Shown here: positions 8,768 to 17,832 of the stretch, in pieces
Position numbering within the stretch: position 1 is the first letter of the stretch
Layout of the letters: each line of letters starts with the position of its first letter
DNA from: an uncultured Sphingomonas sp.
GTDB lineage: Bacteria > Pseudomonadota > Alphaproteobacteria > Sphingomonadales > Sphingomonadaceae
Assembly: GCF_913777625.1 (NCBI RefSeq)
Contig: NZ_CAJYTI010000006.1
Location: 61,160-125,159 of the forward strand
Reading direction: 5' to 3'
Length of the DNA: 64,000 nucleotides
Program-made: the position numbers and the translations under genes
Notes under the pieces: model-generated
Seen by the model: only the letters and a program-made list of their open reading frames with translations
Database searches by the model: none
Told to the model about the DNA's origin: nothing

Positions 8768-9394
8768 TTGACCATCATCGTCCACCATCTCGAAAATTCG
8801 CGCTCGCAGCGGGTGCTGTGGCTGCTCGAGGAACTGGGGCTTCCCTATGACGTGAAGCGCTACGAGCGGAACAAGACGACGATGCTCGCGCCGCCTGAAC
8901 TCCGCCAAGTCCACCCCCTGGGCAAGTCGCCGGTGATCGAGGACAATGGCACGGTGGTCGCCGAGACCGGTGCGATCCTGCAATATCTGGTCGACAAGGC
9001 GGAGGGCAAGCTCGGCGCCCCGGCGAACCGCGACGATGCGCTGCGTTACCGCCATTTTCTCCATTACGCCGAGGGCTCGCTGATGCCGCCGCTGCTGGTG
9101 ATGCTGGTGCTCGCCCGCGTGCCGCTGTTCGGCAAGATGGGCCTCAAGAAGTTCCGGCCGATGGCCGAGGTCCATTTCGACTATGTCGAGGGCGAACTGG
9201 CAACCCGCCCCTGGTTCGCCGGGGACGGCTTCACCGCGGCCGATGTAATGATGAGCTTTCCGCTCGAAGCGGCGGTGAAGCGGGCGGGGTTGCTCGAAGG
9301 CCGCCCGCACGTCGCCGCCTTTCTGGAAAAGATCCATGCCCGCCCGGCCTATCAGCGGGCGCTGAAGGCGGGCGGGCCCTATGCCTATGCGTGA
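8768..9394 (+). CDS. Glutathione S-transferase family protein
   Basis: 208 residues. The N-terminal thioredoxin-fold domain (TIIVHHLENSRSQRVLWLLEELGLPYDVKRY, then GKSPVIEDNGTVVAETGAILQYLVDK) holds the cis-Pro (SPVI) and the E-T/S glutathione contact (AETGAI). The C-terminal all-helical domain ends with FTAADVMMSFPLEAA, the N-capping box of GST folds. The start is a TTG with GGAGG eight bases upstream (8756-8760). The substrate is unknown. Proximity to a catalase hints at oxidative-stress defence but is weak evidence, since a strong hairpin separates the two genes. Confidence 0.9.
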   Translation: MTIIVHHLENSRSQRVLWLLEELGLPYDVKRYERNKTTMLAPPELRQVHPLGKSPVIEDNGTVVAETGAILQYLVDKAEGKLGAPANRDDALRYRHFLHYAEGSLMPPLLVMLVLARVPLFGKMGLKKFRPMAEVHFDYVEGELATRPWFAGDGFTAADVMMSFPLEAAVKRAGLLEGRPHVAAFLEKIHARPAYQRALKAGGPYAYA

Positions 9395-9412
9395 AGGCGG
9401 CGGGCGAGGGGG

Positions 9413-10735
9413 TCAGCGCTCGCTATAGTCGTCGAAGCGTTCCGCATCGTGCGGCCCCCCGGCAGGGAGCGGCCGCACGTTCGGCTCCGCTTCGTCCGGC
9501 GCGTCGAGCTTGCCTTCCCAGCGCGCGACTACCGCAGCGGCGACGGCATTGCCGACCACGTTGGTCGCGGTGCGGCCCATGTCGAGGAAATGGTCCACCG
9601 CGAGGATCAGCAGGACGCCGGCCTCGGGGATGTTGAAGTGCGCCAGCGTGCCGGTGATCACCACCAGGCTGGCGCGCGGCACGCCGGCGATGCCCTTGCT
9701 GGTGACCATCAGGATCAGCAGCATCTGGATCATCGTCGCCCAGTCGAGATGGATGCCATAGGCCTGGGCGATGAAGATCGACGCGAAGGTCATGTACATC
9801 ATCGAGCCGTCGAGGTTGAACGAGTAGCCGAGCGGCAGTACGAAGCTGGCGATCCGCGGCGGCACGCCGAACCGGTCGAGCGCGTCGAGCGTGCGCGGAT
9901 AGGCGGCCTCGGACGAGGCGGTCGAGAAGCCGAGCAGGATCGGATCGCGCAGATAGCGGAACAAGAGGCCGGTGCGCGGCCCGATCACCAGGAAGCAGGC
10001 GCCGAGCAGCACCGCCCACAGCGCGGCGAGTCCGATATAGAAGCTGCCCATGAAGAAGGCGAGGTCGCCGACCACGCCCAGGCCCTTGGTCGCCAGCGTG
10101 CGGGCGACGGCGCAGAACACCGCGACGGGGGCGAACAGCATCACATAGCCGGTGACCGTCAGCATCACCGATACGAGCGCTTCGAGCCCGCGCAGCAGCG
10201 GCTTGGCCTTGTCGCCCACCGCGGCCATGCCGACGCCGAAGAACAGCGAGAAGATCACCAGTTGGAGGATGTCGTTGCTGGCCATCGCGTCGATCGCGCT
10301 GGTCGGCACGATATGGGTGAAGAATTTGGCGGCATCGAAGGCCGAGCGGTCGACCCCGCTCGACGCCGTCGCGGGCGGCAGCGGCAGGTGCAGCCCGGTG
10401 CCCGGCTGGAGCAGGTTGACCAGCAGCAGGCCGAGGGTGAGCGACACCAGGCTCGCACAGACGAACCAGAAGAACGCCTTCAGTCCGACGCGCCCGATCG
10501 CGCCGCCGCCGCCCATATGGGCAATGCCTACGACAAGGGTGGAGACCACCAGCGGCGCGATGATCATCTTGATCAGATGGAGGAACATCTGGGTGGGGAT
10601 GTCGAGGCCGTAGGCGATACGGTCCAGCGTCGCCTTGCCGGCCGCAGTGCCGCCATAGCCGAGGTTGAGGCCCCAGCCGATCAGTCCGCCCAGCAGCAGC
10701 GCTGCCAGGATGAACCAGGTTAGTCGTTTACCCAC
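9413..10735 (-). CDS. Dicarboxylate/amino acid:cation symporter (DAACS, DctA/GltP type)
   Basis: 440-residue inner membrane transporter of the glutamate-transporter fold. Conserved marks are the serine-rich re-entrant loop in GFSTASSEAAYPRTLDALDRFGVP, the NLDGSMMYMTFASIFIAQAYG segment (family NLDGT.Y), and the C-terminal substrate/cation site AVDHFLDMGRTATNVVGNAVAA with the Asp and Arg/Thr/Asn of the substrate pocket. It imports C4-dicarboxylates or acidic amino acids with H+ or Na+; sequence alone does not decide which. It lies 66 bp downstream of the TPR-protein gene on the same strand. Confidence 0.93.
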   Translation of the reverse strand: MGKRLTWFILAALLLGGLIGWGLNLGYGGTAAGKATLDRIAYGLDIPTQMFLHLIKMIIAPLVVSTLVVGIAHMGGGGAIGRVGLKAFFWFVCASLVSLTLGLLLVNLLQPGTGLHLPLPPATASSGVDRSAFDAAKFFTHIVPTSAIDAMASNDILQLVIFSLFFGVGMAAVGDKAKPLLRGLEALVSVMLTVTGYVMLFAPVAVFCAVARTLATKGLGVVGDLAFFMGSFYIGLAALWAVLLGACFLVIGPRTGLLFRYLRDPILLGFSTASSEAAYPRTLDALDRFGVPPRIASFVLPLGYSFNLDGSMMYMTFASIFIAQAYGIHLDWATMIQMLLILMVTSKGIAGVPRASLVVITGTLAHFNIPEAGVLLILAVDHFLDMGRTATNVVGNAVAAAVVARWEGKLDAPDEAEPNVRPLPAGGPHDAERFDDYSER

Positions 10736-10801
10736 TTTTGCTCCCCGAAGAATCGTCGCGGGAGGGAAGGGGATTGTTGGGCCCGGGTCAAGCCCGCGGG
10801 A

Positions 10802-12427
10802 TTAACCGAGCGTGACGGCAGTCCCATGCCAGCGCGCCAAAGCGACCGCGCGGTCGCTTCTGGCCGCGCTCGCATTGCCGACCTTCGCCTGGATCTGGCT
10901 GCGCGTGGCGAGTGCCACCGGATCCAGGGGCCGATGGCGCAGCGACGCGTCGATCTCGGCAAGCGCTTCCTTGGTCTCGCCCAGCGCCAGCAGCGCGGCG
11001 GCAAGGTCCCGCCGGACCGGATACCACCAGAGCGGCGGATCGGTCCATTCGGCGAGCGGCTTGGCCTCTTCGATCGCGGCGGCACGGGCAAAGGCCTTGG
11101 CGGCGCGATCGGGCCGATTATCAAGCATTGCGGTCCGCCCTTCGAGCACCAGCCGGGCGAGCTTGATTTCGGCGTTGGTGCTGCCTTCCAGCGGGTTGCC
11201 CTTGATCTTGCCCGGCATCGCGCGCGCTTCCGCCACGAGTCCGGCCCGGTCGCCGGCGCGGGCATAGGCTTCGCCGCGGGCATAGTGCCAGAGCGCTTGT
11301 GCGCCCTCTGCACCCTTGGGCGGCGCGGGGATCGCCAGCGTCTCTGCGAGCGGCGCGAAGCGCGCGATGGCGATATAGCCCTGGCCGAGCACTACCTGCT
11401 GGAACGCGTCGAGCTTGGGCGCACGGCCCCCCATCGCCACCAGCGGCCGGGCAATGGCGAGGCCGCGTTCCGCATCGCCTGCCATCAGCGCGCCGCCGAT
11501 GCCGAACTGGACGTTGTGGCCGTGATAGGCGAGCGTCCATACTCCGTCCGGCTCCGGCAGCTTCAGCCGCCGGGCATTGGCGAAGCCGAGCTCCACCGCC
11601 TGCAGATTCGCTGCCGCCGCGTCCTCGTAGCGGCCGACCCAGTAATAGGTGTGCGAGGGCATGTGGACGAGGTGGCTGGCGGCGGGTGCGATGCCGGCCA
11701 GCCGATCGGCATAGGGCTCGGCCCGCTTGGGGTAGCCGGCAATCTCGGTCGCGTGGATGTAGAAGTGGATGGCGGGGGCATAGTCCGGGTTGCGCTGGAG
11801 CACCGTCTCCAGCAGCGCCACCGGCCGCGCCATCTGATCGGGCTTGGTGTCGGACGCGATCAGCAGCGCGTCCGAGGCGACCACCGCGATCGAGTCGTCG
11901 TCCGGGTACGCGCGGGCGAGCGCATCCATCGCCTCGGCAAAGCCCTTGTTGCCCTGCTTGACGTCACCGGCATAGCGCAGCTTCATCGCCGCGATCAGGC
12001 GGCGTTCCTTTTCCGGTCCGCCGGCGGCGAGCCGCTCGGCATTGGCGGTCACGTCGGCCAGCCGCTTCCGCTCGGCATCGTCGATCGGGTAGTTGATGGT
12101 CGGCCCTGCGGCATAGGCCTCGCCCCAGCTGCACATCGCGCAATTCGGATCCAGCCGTCGCGATTCCTGCATCGCACGTACCGCAGCCTTGTGCGCGAAG
12201 GCATGTGCCAGCTGCATGCCGTTGCTGAAAAAGGCCTGTGCCTCGGGGCTGCCGGTGCGGACCTGGAAGCCGCCCTGGCCATAGCCGGGCAGGATCGTCG
12301 GTCGTTCGCCGGTCTGCACCGCGTCCCCACACCAATGCGGGCTGAACGCGAGGGTCGCGACACTCGCCGCCGGTGGCAGCGCTGCACCGAGCAATAGCAA
12401 TGCCGGCGCAATGGCTAGAACGCGCAT
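10802..12427 (-). CDS. Exported TPR-repeat protein of unknown function
   Basis: 541 residues with a signal peptide (MRVLAIAPALLLLGAALPPAASVA). It then has several degenerate tetratricopeptide helix pairs, such as AQAFFSNGMQLAHAFAHKAAVRAMQESRRLDPNCAMCSWGEAYA near the N-terminus and LAAALLALGETKEALAEIDASLRHRPLDPVALATRSQIQAKVG near the C-terminus. Motifs PNCAMCSWGEA and HLVHMPSHTYYWVGRYEDAAAAN are strongly patterned and match a family of secreted TPR proteins with no assigned function. The CAMC pair could bind a metal or form a disulfide. The start lies 100 bp from the divergent M24 peptidase gene. Confidence 0.8.
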   Translation of the reverse strand: MRVLAIAPALLLLGAALPPAASVATLAFSPHWCGDAVQTGERPTILPGYGQGGFQVRTGSPEAQAFFSNGMQLAHAFAHKAAVRAMQESRRLDPNCAMCSWGEAYAAGPTINYPIDDAERKRLADVTANAERLAAGGPEKERRLIAAMKLRYAGDVKQGNKGFAEAMDALARAYPDDDSIAVVASDALLIASDTKPDQMARPVALLETVLQRNPDYAPAIHFYIHATEIAGYPKRAEPYADRLAGIAPAASHLVHMPSHTYYWVGRYEDAAAANLQAVELGFANARRLKLPEPDGVWTLAYHGHNVQFGIGGALMAGDAERGLAIARPLVAMGGRAPKLDAFQQVVLGQGYIAIARFAPLAETLAIPAPPKGAEGAQALWHYARGEAYARAGDRAGLVAEARAMPGKIKGNPLEGSTNAEIKLARLVLEGRTAMLDNRPDRAAKAFARAAAIEEAKPLAEWTDPPLWWYPVRRDLAAALLALGETKEALAEIDASLRHRPLDPVALATRSQIQAKVGNASAARSDRAVALARWHGTAVTLG

Positions 12428-12527
12428 GCTGGAAGTTCCCCTGTCTCGGCGGACGCGTGCCCCTTGCCGTCTGCCCCTGCTTCATCCTACCCGATCCGGG
12501 CTGATGGTAAAAGACGAGGGGCGCAGG

Positions 12528-13784
12528 GTGACGGATCTGGCAACGACTCGCCGTAGCTTGTTGGGATCGATGGCGGCGCTGCCGTTGCTGGGAATGCCGG
12601 GCATCGTCCGCGCGGCCCAGCCCGACCTCGCCGAGCTGCAGGACATGACCGGCAGTGCCCGCCCGATCGGCCCAGAGGAGCGCCGTGCGCGGCTCGCCAA
12701 GGCGCAGGCGCTGATGCGGGCGAACGGCATCGGCGCGGTGTTGATCGAGCCGGGCGCGAGCCTCGTCTATTTCACCGGCATCCGCTGGGGCCGCAGCGAG
12801 CGGCTGACCGCCGCGATCCTGCCGGTGGAAGGCGAGCCCTGCATCGTCACGCCCTTCTTCGAGGAGCCGCGCACTCGCGAGACGTTGGCAATCCCCGCCG
12901 AGGTCCGCGTGTGGCAGGAGGACGAGGACCCGCTCACGATCGTCGCCGGGTTCCTGAAGGACCGCAAGCTGGCCCGGCTGCCGGTCGGTATCGAGGAGAC
13001 GGTACGCTATTTCGCGGTAGACGGGCTGCAGAAGAACGGGCTGCGCGTCACTTCCGCTAACCCGGTGGTGCGCGGCTGCCGGATGATCAAGAGTGCGGCA
13101 GAGCTGGCGTTGATGCAGCTCGCAACCGATATCACCATTGCCGCCTATCGCTTTGTTTATGAGCGCGTCGAGACGGGCATGCGGCAGCGCGACGTGTCCG
13201 CGCTGATGGATGCGGCGACCCGCAAGCTGGGCGGCGACCCCGAGTTCAGCATGGTGCTGGTGGGCGAGGGCGCGGCCTATCCGCATGGCACCAAGACGCC
13301 CTCGCCGGTCAGCGACGGTGCGATCGTGCTGATGGACTGCGGCTGCAACGTCATGGGCTATCAATCCGACGTGTCGCGCACCTTTGTGCACGGTACCGCC
13401 AGCGCGCAGCAGCGCAAGGTTTGGGAGCAGGTCGCCAAGGGGCAGCAAGTCGCGTTCGCCGCGGCCAGGCTCGGTGCGCCGGCAGGGAGCGTCGACGATG
13501 CGGTGCGCGGCTATTATGCCGCGCTCGGCTATGGGCCGGACTACAAGCTGCCGGGCCTCTCGCATCGCACCGGCCATGGTATCGGGCTCGACGGGCACGA
13601 GCCGGTCAACCTCGTGCGCGGCGAGAAGACGCCGCTGGCGCCCGGCATGTGCTTCTCGAACGAACCCGGCATCTACATTCCGGGCAGCTTCGGCGTGCGA
13701 CTTGAGGATTGCTTCCACATGACCGAGGCCGGGCCGAAATGGTTCTCCACCCCGCCCGCGTCGATCGAGCAGCCGATGGGGTGA
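12528..13784 (+). CDS. Tat-exported M24-family metallopeptidase (Xaa-Pro aminopeptidase-like)
   Basis: 418 residues from the GTG at 12528, chosen because GAGGGG lies seven bases upstream and because earlier starts would overlap the divergent gene. ATG 12504 is the alternative. The N-terminus carries a twin-arginine signal (TRRSLLGSMAALPLLGMPG), so the enzyme should be folded before export. The pita-bread catalytic domain has all five dimetal ligands: Asp270, Asp281, His350 (TGHGIGLDGHE), Glu379 (SNEPGIY) and Glu393 (VRLEDCF). It removes N-terminal residues next to proline or cleaves related dipeptides in the periplasm. An exported M24 enzyme is less common than the cytosolic PepP/PepQ types. 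Confidence 0.9.
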   Translation: MTDLATTRRSLLGSMAALPLLGMPGIVRAAQPDLAELQDMTGSARPIGPEERRARLAKAQALMRANGIGAVLIEPGASLVYFTGIRWGRSERLTAAILPVEGEPCIVTPFFEEPRTRETLAIPAEVRVWQEDEDPLTIVAGFLKDRKLARLPVGIEETVRYFAVDGLQKNGLRVTSANPVVRGCRMIKSAAELALMQLATDITIAAYRFVYERVETGMRQRDVSALMDAATRKLGGDPEFSMVLVGEGAAYPHGTKTPSPVSDGAIVLMDCGCNVMGYQSDVSRTFVHGTASAQQRKVWEQVAKGQQVAFAAARLGAPAGSVDDAVRGYYAALGYGPDYKLPGLSHRTGHGIGLDGHEPVNLVRGEKTPLAPGMCFSNEPGIYIPGSFGVRLEDCFHMTEAGPKWFSTPPASIEQPMG

Positions 13785-13796
13785 GCGGGGCGGGGC

Positions 13797-14543
13797 CTAG
13801 TGCCCCGTCAGCGCCGTCATCCAGCGCAGCCACCAGGGCTGGTAGAACAGCCAGGTGCCGAGACACTGGTTGGCGACGATCCATAGGGCCGAGAGCGCCC
13901 AGGCGGGGTGAACGCGGCGGCGGGTGACGAGGTCGTAGCCACCTGCGGCGAGCATGAGCAGCAACGTGCCCGTATAGGTTTCCAGATAATAGGGAATATA
14001 GCCCTCGCCAAACCAGGCGTAGAGCGTCGGGTAGAGGAGCCGGCCGAAGCCCGGTTCGGTCAGGCCGATCGTGCCCATGATCATCAGCCGCTTGTGCGAC
14101 GACGGGTGCTTCACGGTGAGCAGCCCGGCGGTCAGGACCACGCCGGCACCGAGCACATTGGCGAACTGCGTCCCCATGAAGGCGAGTTCCTGCCAGACCG
14201 GATGCGGCGACGTTACGCGCACGACGATCGCGGTGGCGGGCCCCAGCACGATCATCGCCGGGAGGAGCAGCGCACCCAGCCGGCCGAGCCGGCGATGCAG
14301 CGCCAGCCGCCGCGTGCGCACCAGCACGACCTGCGTCGCCAGCAGCACGATCCAGCCGGTATAGACCAGCGCATGGACATGCACGATCCACGGGAAGTCG
14401 AGCGTGCCGAGCCGCGCGCGCGTCACCAGGTCATAGCCGAAGCCGGCGACGAGCACGGCCCAGATGACCAGCGCGGCGGTCAGAAAGAAGCTGCGATCCC
14501 AGCGGTGATACGGTGCGAACCGCTCCGCGATCGTCGGTGCCAT
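13797..14543 (-). CDS. Polytopic membrane protein of unknown function
   Basis: 248 residues, six or seven predicted membrane helices, not firmly recognised. The start ATG at 14543 follows CAGGGAAA; a longer reading frame upstream runs antisense to alaS and is not real. Helices lie around residues 19-39, 51-72, 87-107, 118-141, 185-203 and 208-228. Conserved-looking histidines sit at helix ends (WIVHVHALVYTGW, LALHRRLGRLG, PSSHKRLMIMG), a pattern reminiscent of haem-b or DUF2306-type membrane proteins, but I cannot confirm haem binding. The gene is convergent with the M24 peptidase gene and divergent from alaS. Confidence 0.7.
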   Translation of the reverse strand: MAPTIAERFAPYHRWDRSFFLTAALVIWAVLVAGFGYDLVTRARLGTLDFPWIVHVHALVYTGWIVLLATQVVLVRTRRLALHRRLGRLGALLLPAMIVLGPATAIVVRVTSPHPVWQELAFMGTQFANVLGAGVVLTAGLLTVKHPSSHKRLMIMGTIGLTEPGFGRLLYPTLYAWFGEGYIPYYLETYTGTLLLMLAAGGYDLVTRRRVHPAWALSALWIVANQCLGTWLFYQPWWLRWMTALTGH

Positions 14544-14651
14544 GCCGTTTCCCTGCATGGCGGCCAGCGATAATCGATGCGAGAACGGAACGATAGCGGT
14601 GATCGACGTGTTTCGCTTGAGCGAACGCCCGCACGCCCCTAAGTCGACCTC

Positions 14652-17303
14652 ATGACGTCGACCAATGATATCCGCCGCTCGTTTCTCGACTATTTCGAGG
14701 GCCAGGGCCATGCCCGCGTCCCCAGCGCGCCGCTGGTGCCGCACAACGATCCCACGCTGATGTTCGTGAATGCGGGCATGGTGCCGTTCAAGAACGTGTT
14801 CACCGGCCTGGAATCGCGCCCCTACAGCACCGCGACCAGCAGCCAGAAGAGCGTGCGCGCGGGCGGCAAGCACAACGATCTCGACAATGTCGGCTATACC
14901 GCCCGGCACCACACCTTCTTCGAGATGCTCGGCAATTTCTCGTTCGGCGACTATTTCAAGGAGCAGGCGATCACCCACGCCTGGACGCTCCTGACCAAGG
15001 AATGGGGTATCCCGGCCGAAAAGCTGACCGTCACGGTCTACCATACCGACGACCAGGCGTTCGACCTGTGGAAGAAGATCGCCGGGCTGCCCGATCACAA
15101 GATCATCCGCATCCCGACCAAGGATAATTTCTGGGCGATGGGCTCGGACGGTCCGTGCGGCCCCTGCTCGGAGATCTTCTACGATCACGGCGAGCACATC
15201 TACGGCGGCCCCCCGGGCTCGCCCGAGGAGGATGGCGACCGTTTCGTCGAGATCTGGAACCTCGTCTTCATGCAGTTCGTGCAGGAAAATGACGAGATCG
15301 TCGGCGACCTGCCGCGGCCGAGCATCGACACCGGCATGGGGCTGGAGCGCATCGCCGCCGTGCTCCAGGGCGTCCACAACAATTATGAAATCGACACGTT
15401 CAAGGCGCTGATCGATCAGTCGGCCGCGCTGACCGGTACCTCGGCAGCGGGCGAGCAGGTCGCCAGCCACCGCGTGATCGCCGATCACCTGCGCTCGTCG
15501 GGCTTCCTCGTCGCCGACGGCGTGCTGCCGGCGAACGAGGGCCGCGGCTATGTGCTCCGCCGCATCATGCGCCGCGCCATGCGCCATGCGCATCTGCTCG
15601 GCGCCAAGGATCCGATGATGCACCGGCTGGTGCCGTCGCTGGTCGCCGAGATGGGCGCCGCCTATCCCGAACTGGTCCGTGCGCAGCCGCTGATCGAGGC
15701 GACGCTGCTCCAGGAGGAGACCCGTTTCCGCCAGACGCTCGCCAACGGCTTGCGCCTGCTCGACGAGGCGACCCAGGGCCTGAAGGCCGGCGACACGCTG
15801 CCGGGTGCGACCGCGTTCAAGCTCTACGACACCTTCGGCTTCCCCTATGACCTGACCGAGGACGCGCTGCGCGCCAACGAGATCGGCGTCGACCGCGCCG
15901 GTTTCGATGCGGCGATGGCCGAGCAGAAGCGCGCCGCCCGTGCGGCCTGGAAGGGCTCGGGCGAGAAGGCGTCGGAAGAGCTTTGGTACGATCTTGCCGA
16001 CGAGCTCGGCGGCACCGAGTTCACCGGCTATGTCGGCACCGAGGGCGAAGGCCAGGTGGTGGCGCTGGTCAAGGACGGCGTGCGGGTGGAGAAGGCGGTC
16101 GCCGGCGACACGGTGACCATCCTCACCAACCAGACGCCCTTCTATGGCGAAAGCGGCGGCCAGATGGGCGACGTGGGCGTGATCGGCAACGACAAGCTGC
16201 GCGCGCTCGTCGACGATACGTCGAAGCCGCTCGGCCGCCTGCATGCGCATCACGCCAAGATCGAGAGCGGCGACGTCGCGGTGGGCGACGCCGTCCACCT
16301 GTCGGTCGATGTCGAGCATCGCGATCAGGTCCGCGCCAACCACTCGGCGACCCATCTGCTGCACGCGGCGCTGCGCAAGCGGCTCGGCACCCATGTCAGC
16401 CAGAAGGGCAGCCTCGTCGCGCCGGAGCGGCTGCGCTTCGACTTCTCGCACCCCTCGGCGCTGACGCCCGAGCAGATCGCCCAGGTCGAAGCCGATGTGA
16501 ACGCGCAGATCCGCCACAACGGCACGGTCGAGACGCGGCTGATGACCCCGGACGACGCGATCGCCGCGGGTGCGATGGCGCTGTTCGGCGAAAAGTACGG
16601 CGACGAGGTCCGCGTGCTCTCGATGGGGCTGGGTGAGGATGCATCCTACTCGGTCGAGCTGTGCGGCGGTACCCACGTCAACGCGACGGGCGACATCGCG
16701 ATCTTCAAGATCGTCTCCGAAAGCGCGGTTTCCTCCGGCGTGCGCCGCATCGAGGCGCTGACCGGCGAAGGCGCCCGGTTGTGGCTCAATGCCCGCGACG
16801 AGCGGCTGCGTGAGGCAGCGGCTGCGCTCAAGACCGCGCCCGACGACGTGCCGGCACGCGTCGCCGCGCTGGTCGAGGAACGCCGCAAGCTCGAGCGTGA
16901 GCTGGCCGAGGCGAAGAAGGCGCTGGCGCTTGGCGGCGGTGCCGGCGCTGGCCCGGCGGGCCCGGAGCAGGTGAACGGCATCAACTTCGTCGGCCAGGTG
17001 CTCGACGGGCTCGAAGCCAAGGCCCTGCGCGGCGCCGTGGATGAGGCCAAGGCGCGGATCGGCAGCGGCGTGGTCGCGCTGGTCGCGGTCAACGAAGGCC
17101 GTGCGTCGGTTGCGGTCGGCGTGACCGACGGCATCGGCGTGAGCGCGGTGGATCTGGTGAAGGTCGCCGTCGCGGTGCTGGGCGGTCAGGGTGGCGGCGG
17201 CCGTCCGGACATGGCGCAGGGCGGCGGTCCCGACGGGGCCAAGGGTGCGGATGCGCTCGCGGCCGTGAAGGCGGCGCTGGCCGAAAGCCCGGTCGCCGCC
17301 TGA
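14652..17303 (+). CDS. alaS: Alanyl-tRNA synthetase
   Basis: 883-residue class II synthetase that charges tRNA-Ala and edits Ser/Gly mischarging. Motif 1 is in the N-terminal core ([33 protein letters not shown]). Motif 2 is in [37 protein letters not shown]. The editing domain has the metal ligands NHSATHLLH and CGGTHV. The C-terminal C-Ala/DHHA1 domain follows a coiled-coil ([19 protein letters not shown]) and ends in [16 protein letters not shown]. Length matches the family (~875-890). It is transcribed alone. Confidence 0.98.
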   Translation: MTSTNDIRRSFLDYFEGQGHARVPSAPLVPHNDPTLMFVNAGMVPFKNVFTGLESRPYSTATSSQKSVRAGGKHNDLDNVGYTARHHTFFEMLGNFSFGDYFKEQAITHAWTLLTKEWGIPAEKLTVTVYHTDDQAFDLWKKIAGLPDHKIIRIPTKDNFWAMGSDGPCGPCSEIFYDHGEHIYGGPPGSPEEDGDRFVEIWNLVFMQFVQENDEIVGDLPRPSIDTGMGLERIAAVLQGVHNNYEIDTFKALIDQSAALTGTSAAGEQVASHRVIADHLRSSGFLVADGVLPANEGRGYVLRRIMRRAMRHAHLLGAKDPMMHRLVPSLVAEMGAAYPELVRAQPLIEATLLQEETRFRQTLANGLRLLDEATQGLKAGDTLPGATAFKLYDTFGFPYDLTEDALRANEIGVDRAGFDAAMAEQKRAARAAWKGSGEKASEELWYDLADELGGTEFTGYVGTEGEGQVVALVKDGVRVEKAVAGDTVTILTNQTPFYGESGGQMGDVGVIGNDKLRALVDDTSKPLGRLHAHHAKIESGDVAVGDAVHLSVDVEHRDQVRANHSATHLLHAALRKRLGTHVSQKGSLVAPERLRFDFSHPSALTPEQIAQVEADVNAQIRHNGTVETRLMTPDDAIAAGAMALFGEKYGDEVRVLSMGLGEDASYSVELCGGTHVNATGDIAIFKIVSESAVSSGVRRIEALTGEGARLWLNARDERLREAAAALKTAPDDVPARVAALVEERRKLERELAEAKKALALGGGAGAGPAGPEQVNGINFVGQVLDGLEAKALRGAVDEAKARIGSGVVALVAVNEGRASVAVGVTDGIGVSAVDLVKVAVAVLGGQGGGGRPDMAQGGGPDGAKGADALAAVKAALAESPVAA

Positions 17304-17312
17304 TCCTCGGGG

Positions 17313-17828
17313 TCAGCGCCCGGGGGCGTAGCCGTCCTCGGGCAGCACCCAGATCGCGGTCTGGCCCATGTCCGGGCGTAGCAGGCCGTCGATGGTGACA
17401 TTGACGGTGAGCTCGCCCGCGCCGGCGTCGCGGTAGCAGCGCTCATGCCCGGCGAGCGGCTGGAGCGCCTCCAGCAGCTTGGCGCGGGTGTTCGTCTCCA
17501 GCGTGGGGCTGAGCGCGGTGCCATTGGTGGTCAGGCGCCCGGCGTTGAAGTCTGCCGGCCGGATCCGGCTGCACACCGCGCCGTCCTTGACCAGGCCATA
17601 GGTCGAATATTCGAGCACGATCAGCGGATCGCGGTTGACCACCCCGGTGACCAGCGCATCGAATGCGCCGTCGCCGCGCAGCGTGTAGCGCACGATCGTG
17701 CCGCAGGTGCGGTTGGCCCGATCGGGATCGACGCACCGGATCCGGCCCGCCTTGGCGGGTGCCAGCGGGTCGGGAACGGCGTCGCCCTGAACCGGGGCGA
17801 GGAGGGCGAGGGCAAAGGTAAGCAGCAT
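17313..17828 (-). CDS. Secreted hypothetical protein
   Basis: 171 residues with a short signal peptide (MLLTFALALLAPVQGDA). The mature part contains four Cys (IRCVDPD, RTCGTIV, AVCSRIR, ERCYRDA), probably disulfide-bonded in the periplasm, and mostly beta-type segments (VRYTLRGDGAFDALVTGVV, ELTVNVTIDGLLRPDMGQTAIWVLPEDG). No family is recognised. It starts 4 bp after the stop of the CPA2 antiporter gene on the same strand, so it is probably its second cistron. A functional link to the antiporter is unproven. Confidence 0.65.
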   Translation of the reverse strand: MLLTFALALLAPVQGDAVPDPLAPAKAGRIRCVDPDRANRTCGTIVRYTLRGDGAFDALVTGVVNRDPLIVLEYSTYGLVKDGAVCSRIRPADFNAGRLTTNGTALSPTLETNTRAKLLEALQPLAGHERCYRDAGAGELTVNVTIDGLLRPDMGQTAIWVLPEDGYAPGR

Positions 17829-17832
17829 CGGG

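Noticed and set aside
14544..16676. Upstream extension of the 248-residue membrane protein to 959 residues
   Set aside because: It runs antisense through alaS. The short start has a Shine-Dalgarno and a clean membrane-protein composition.
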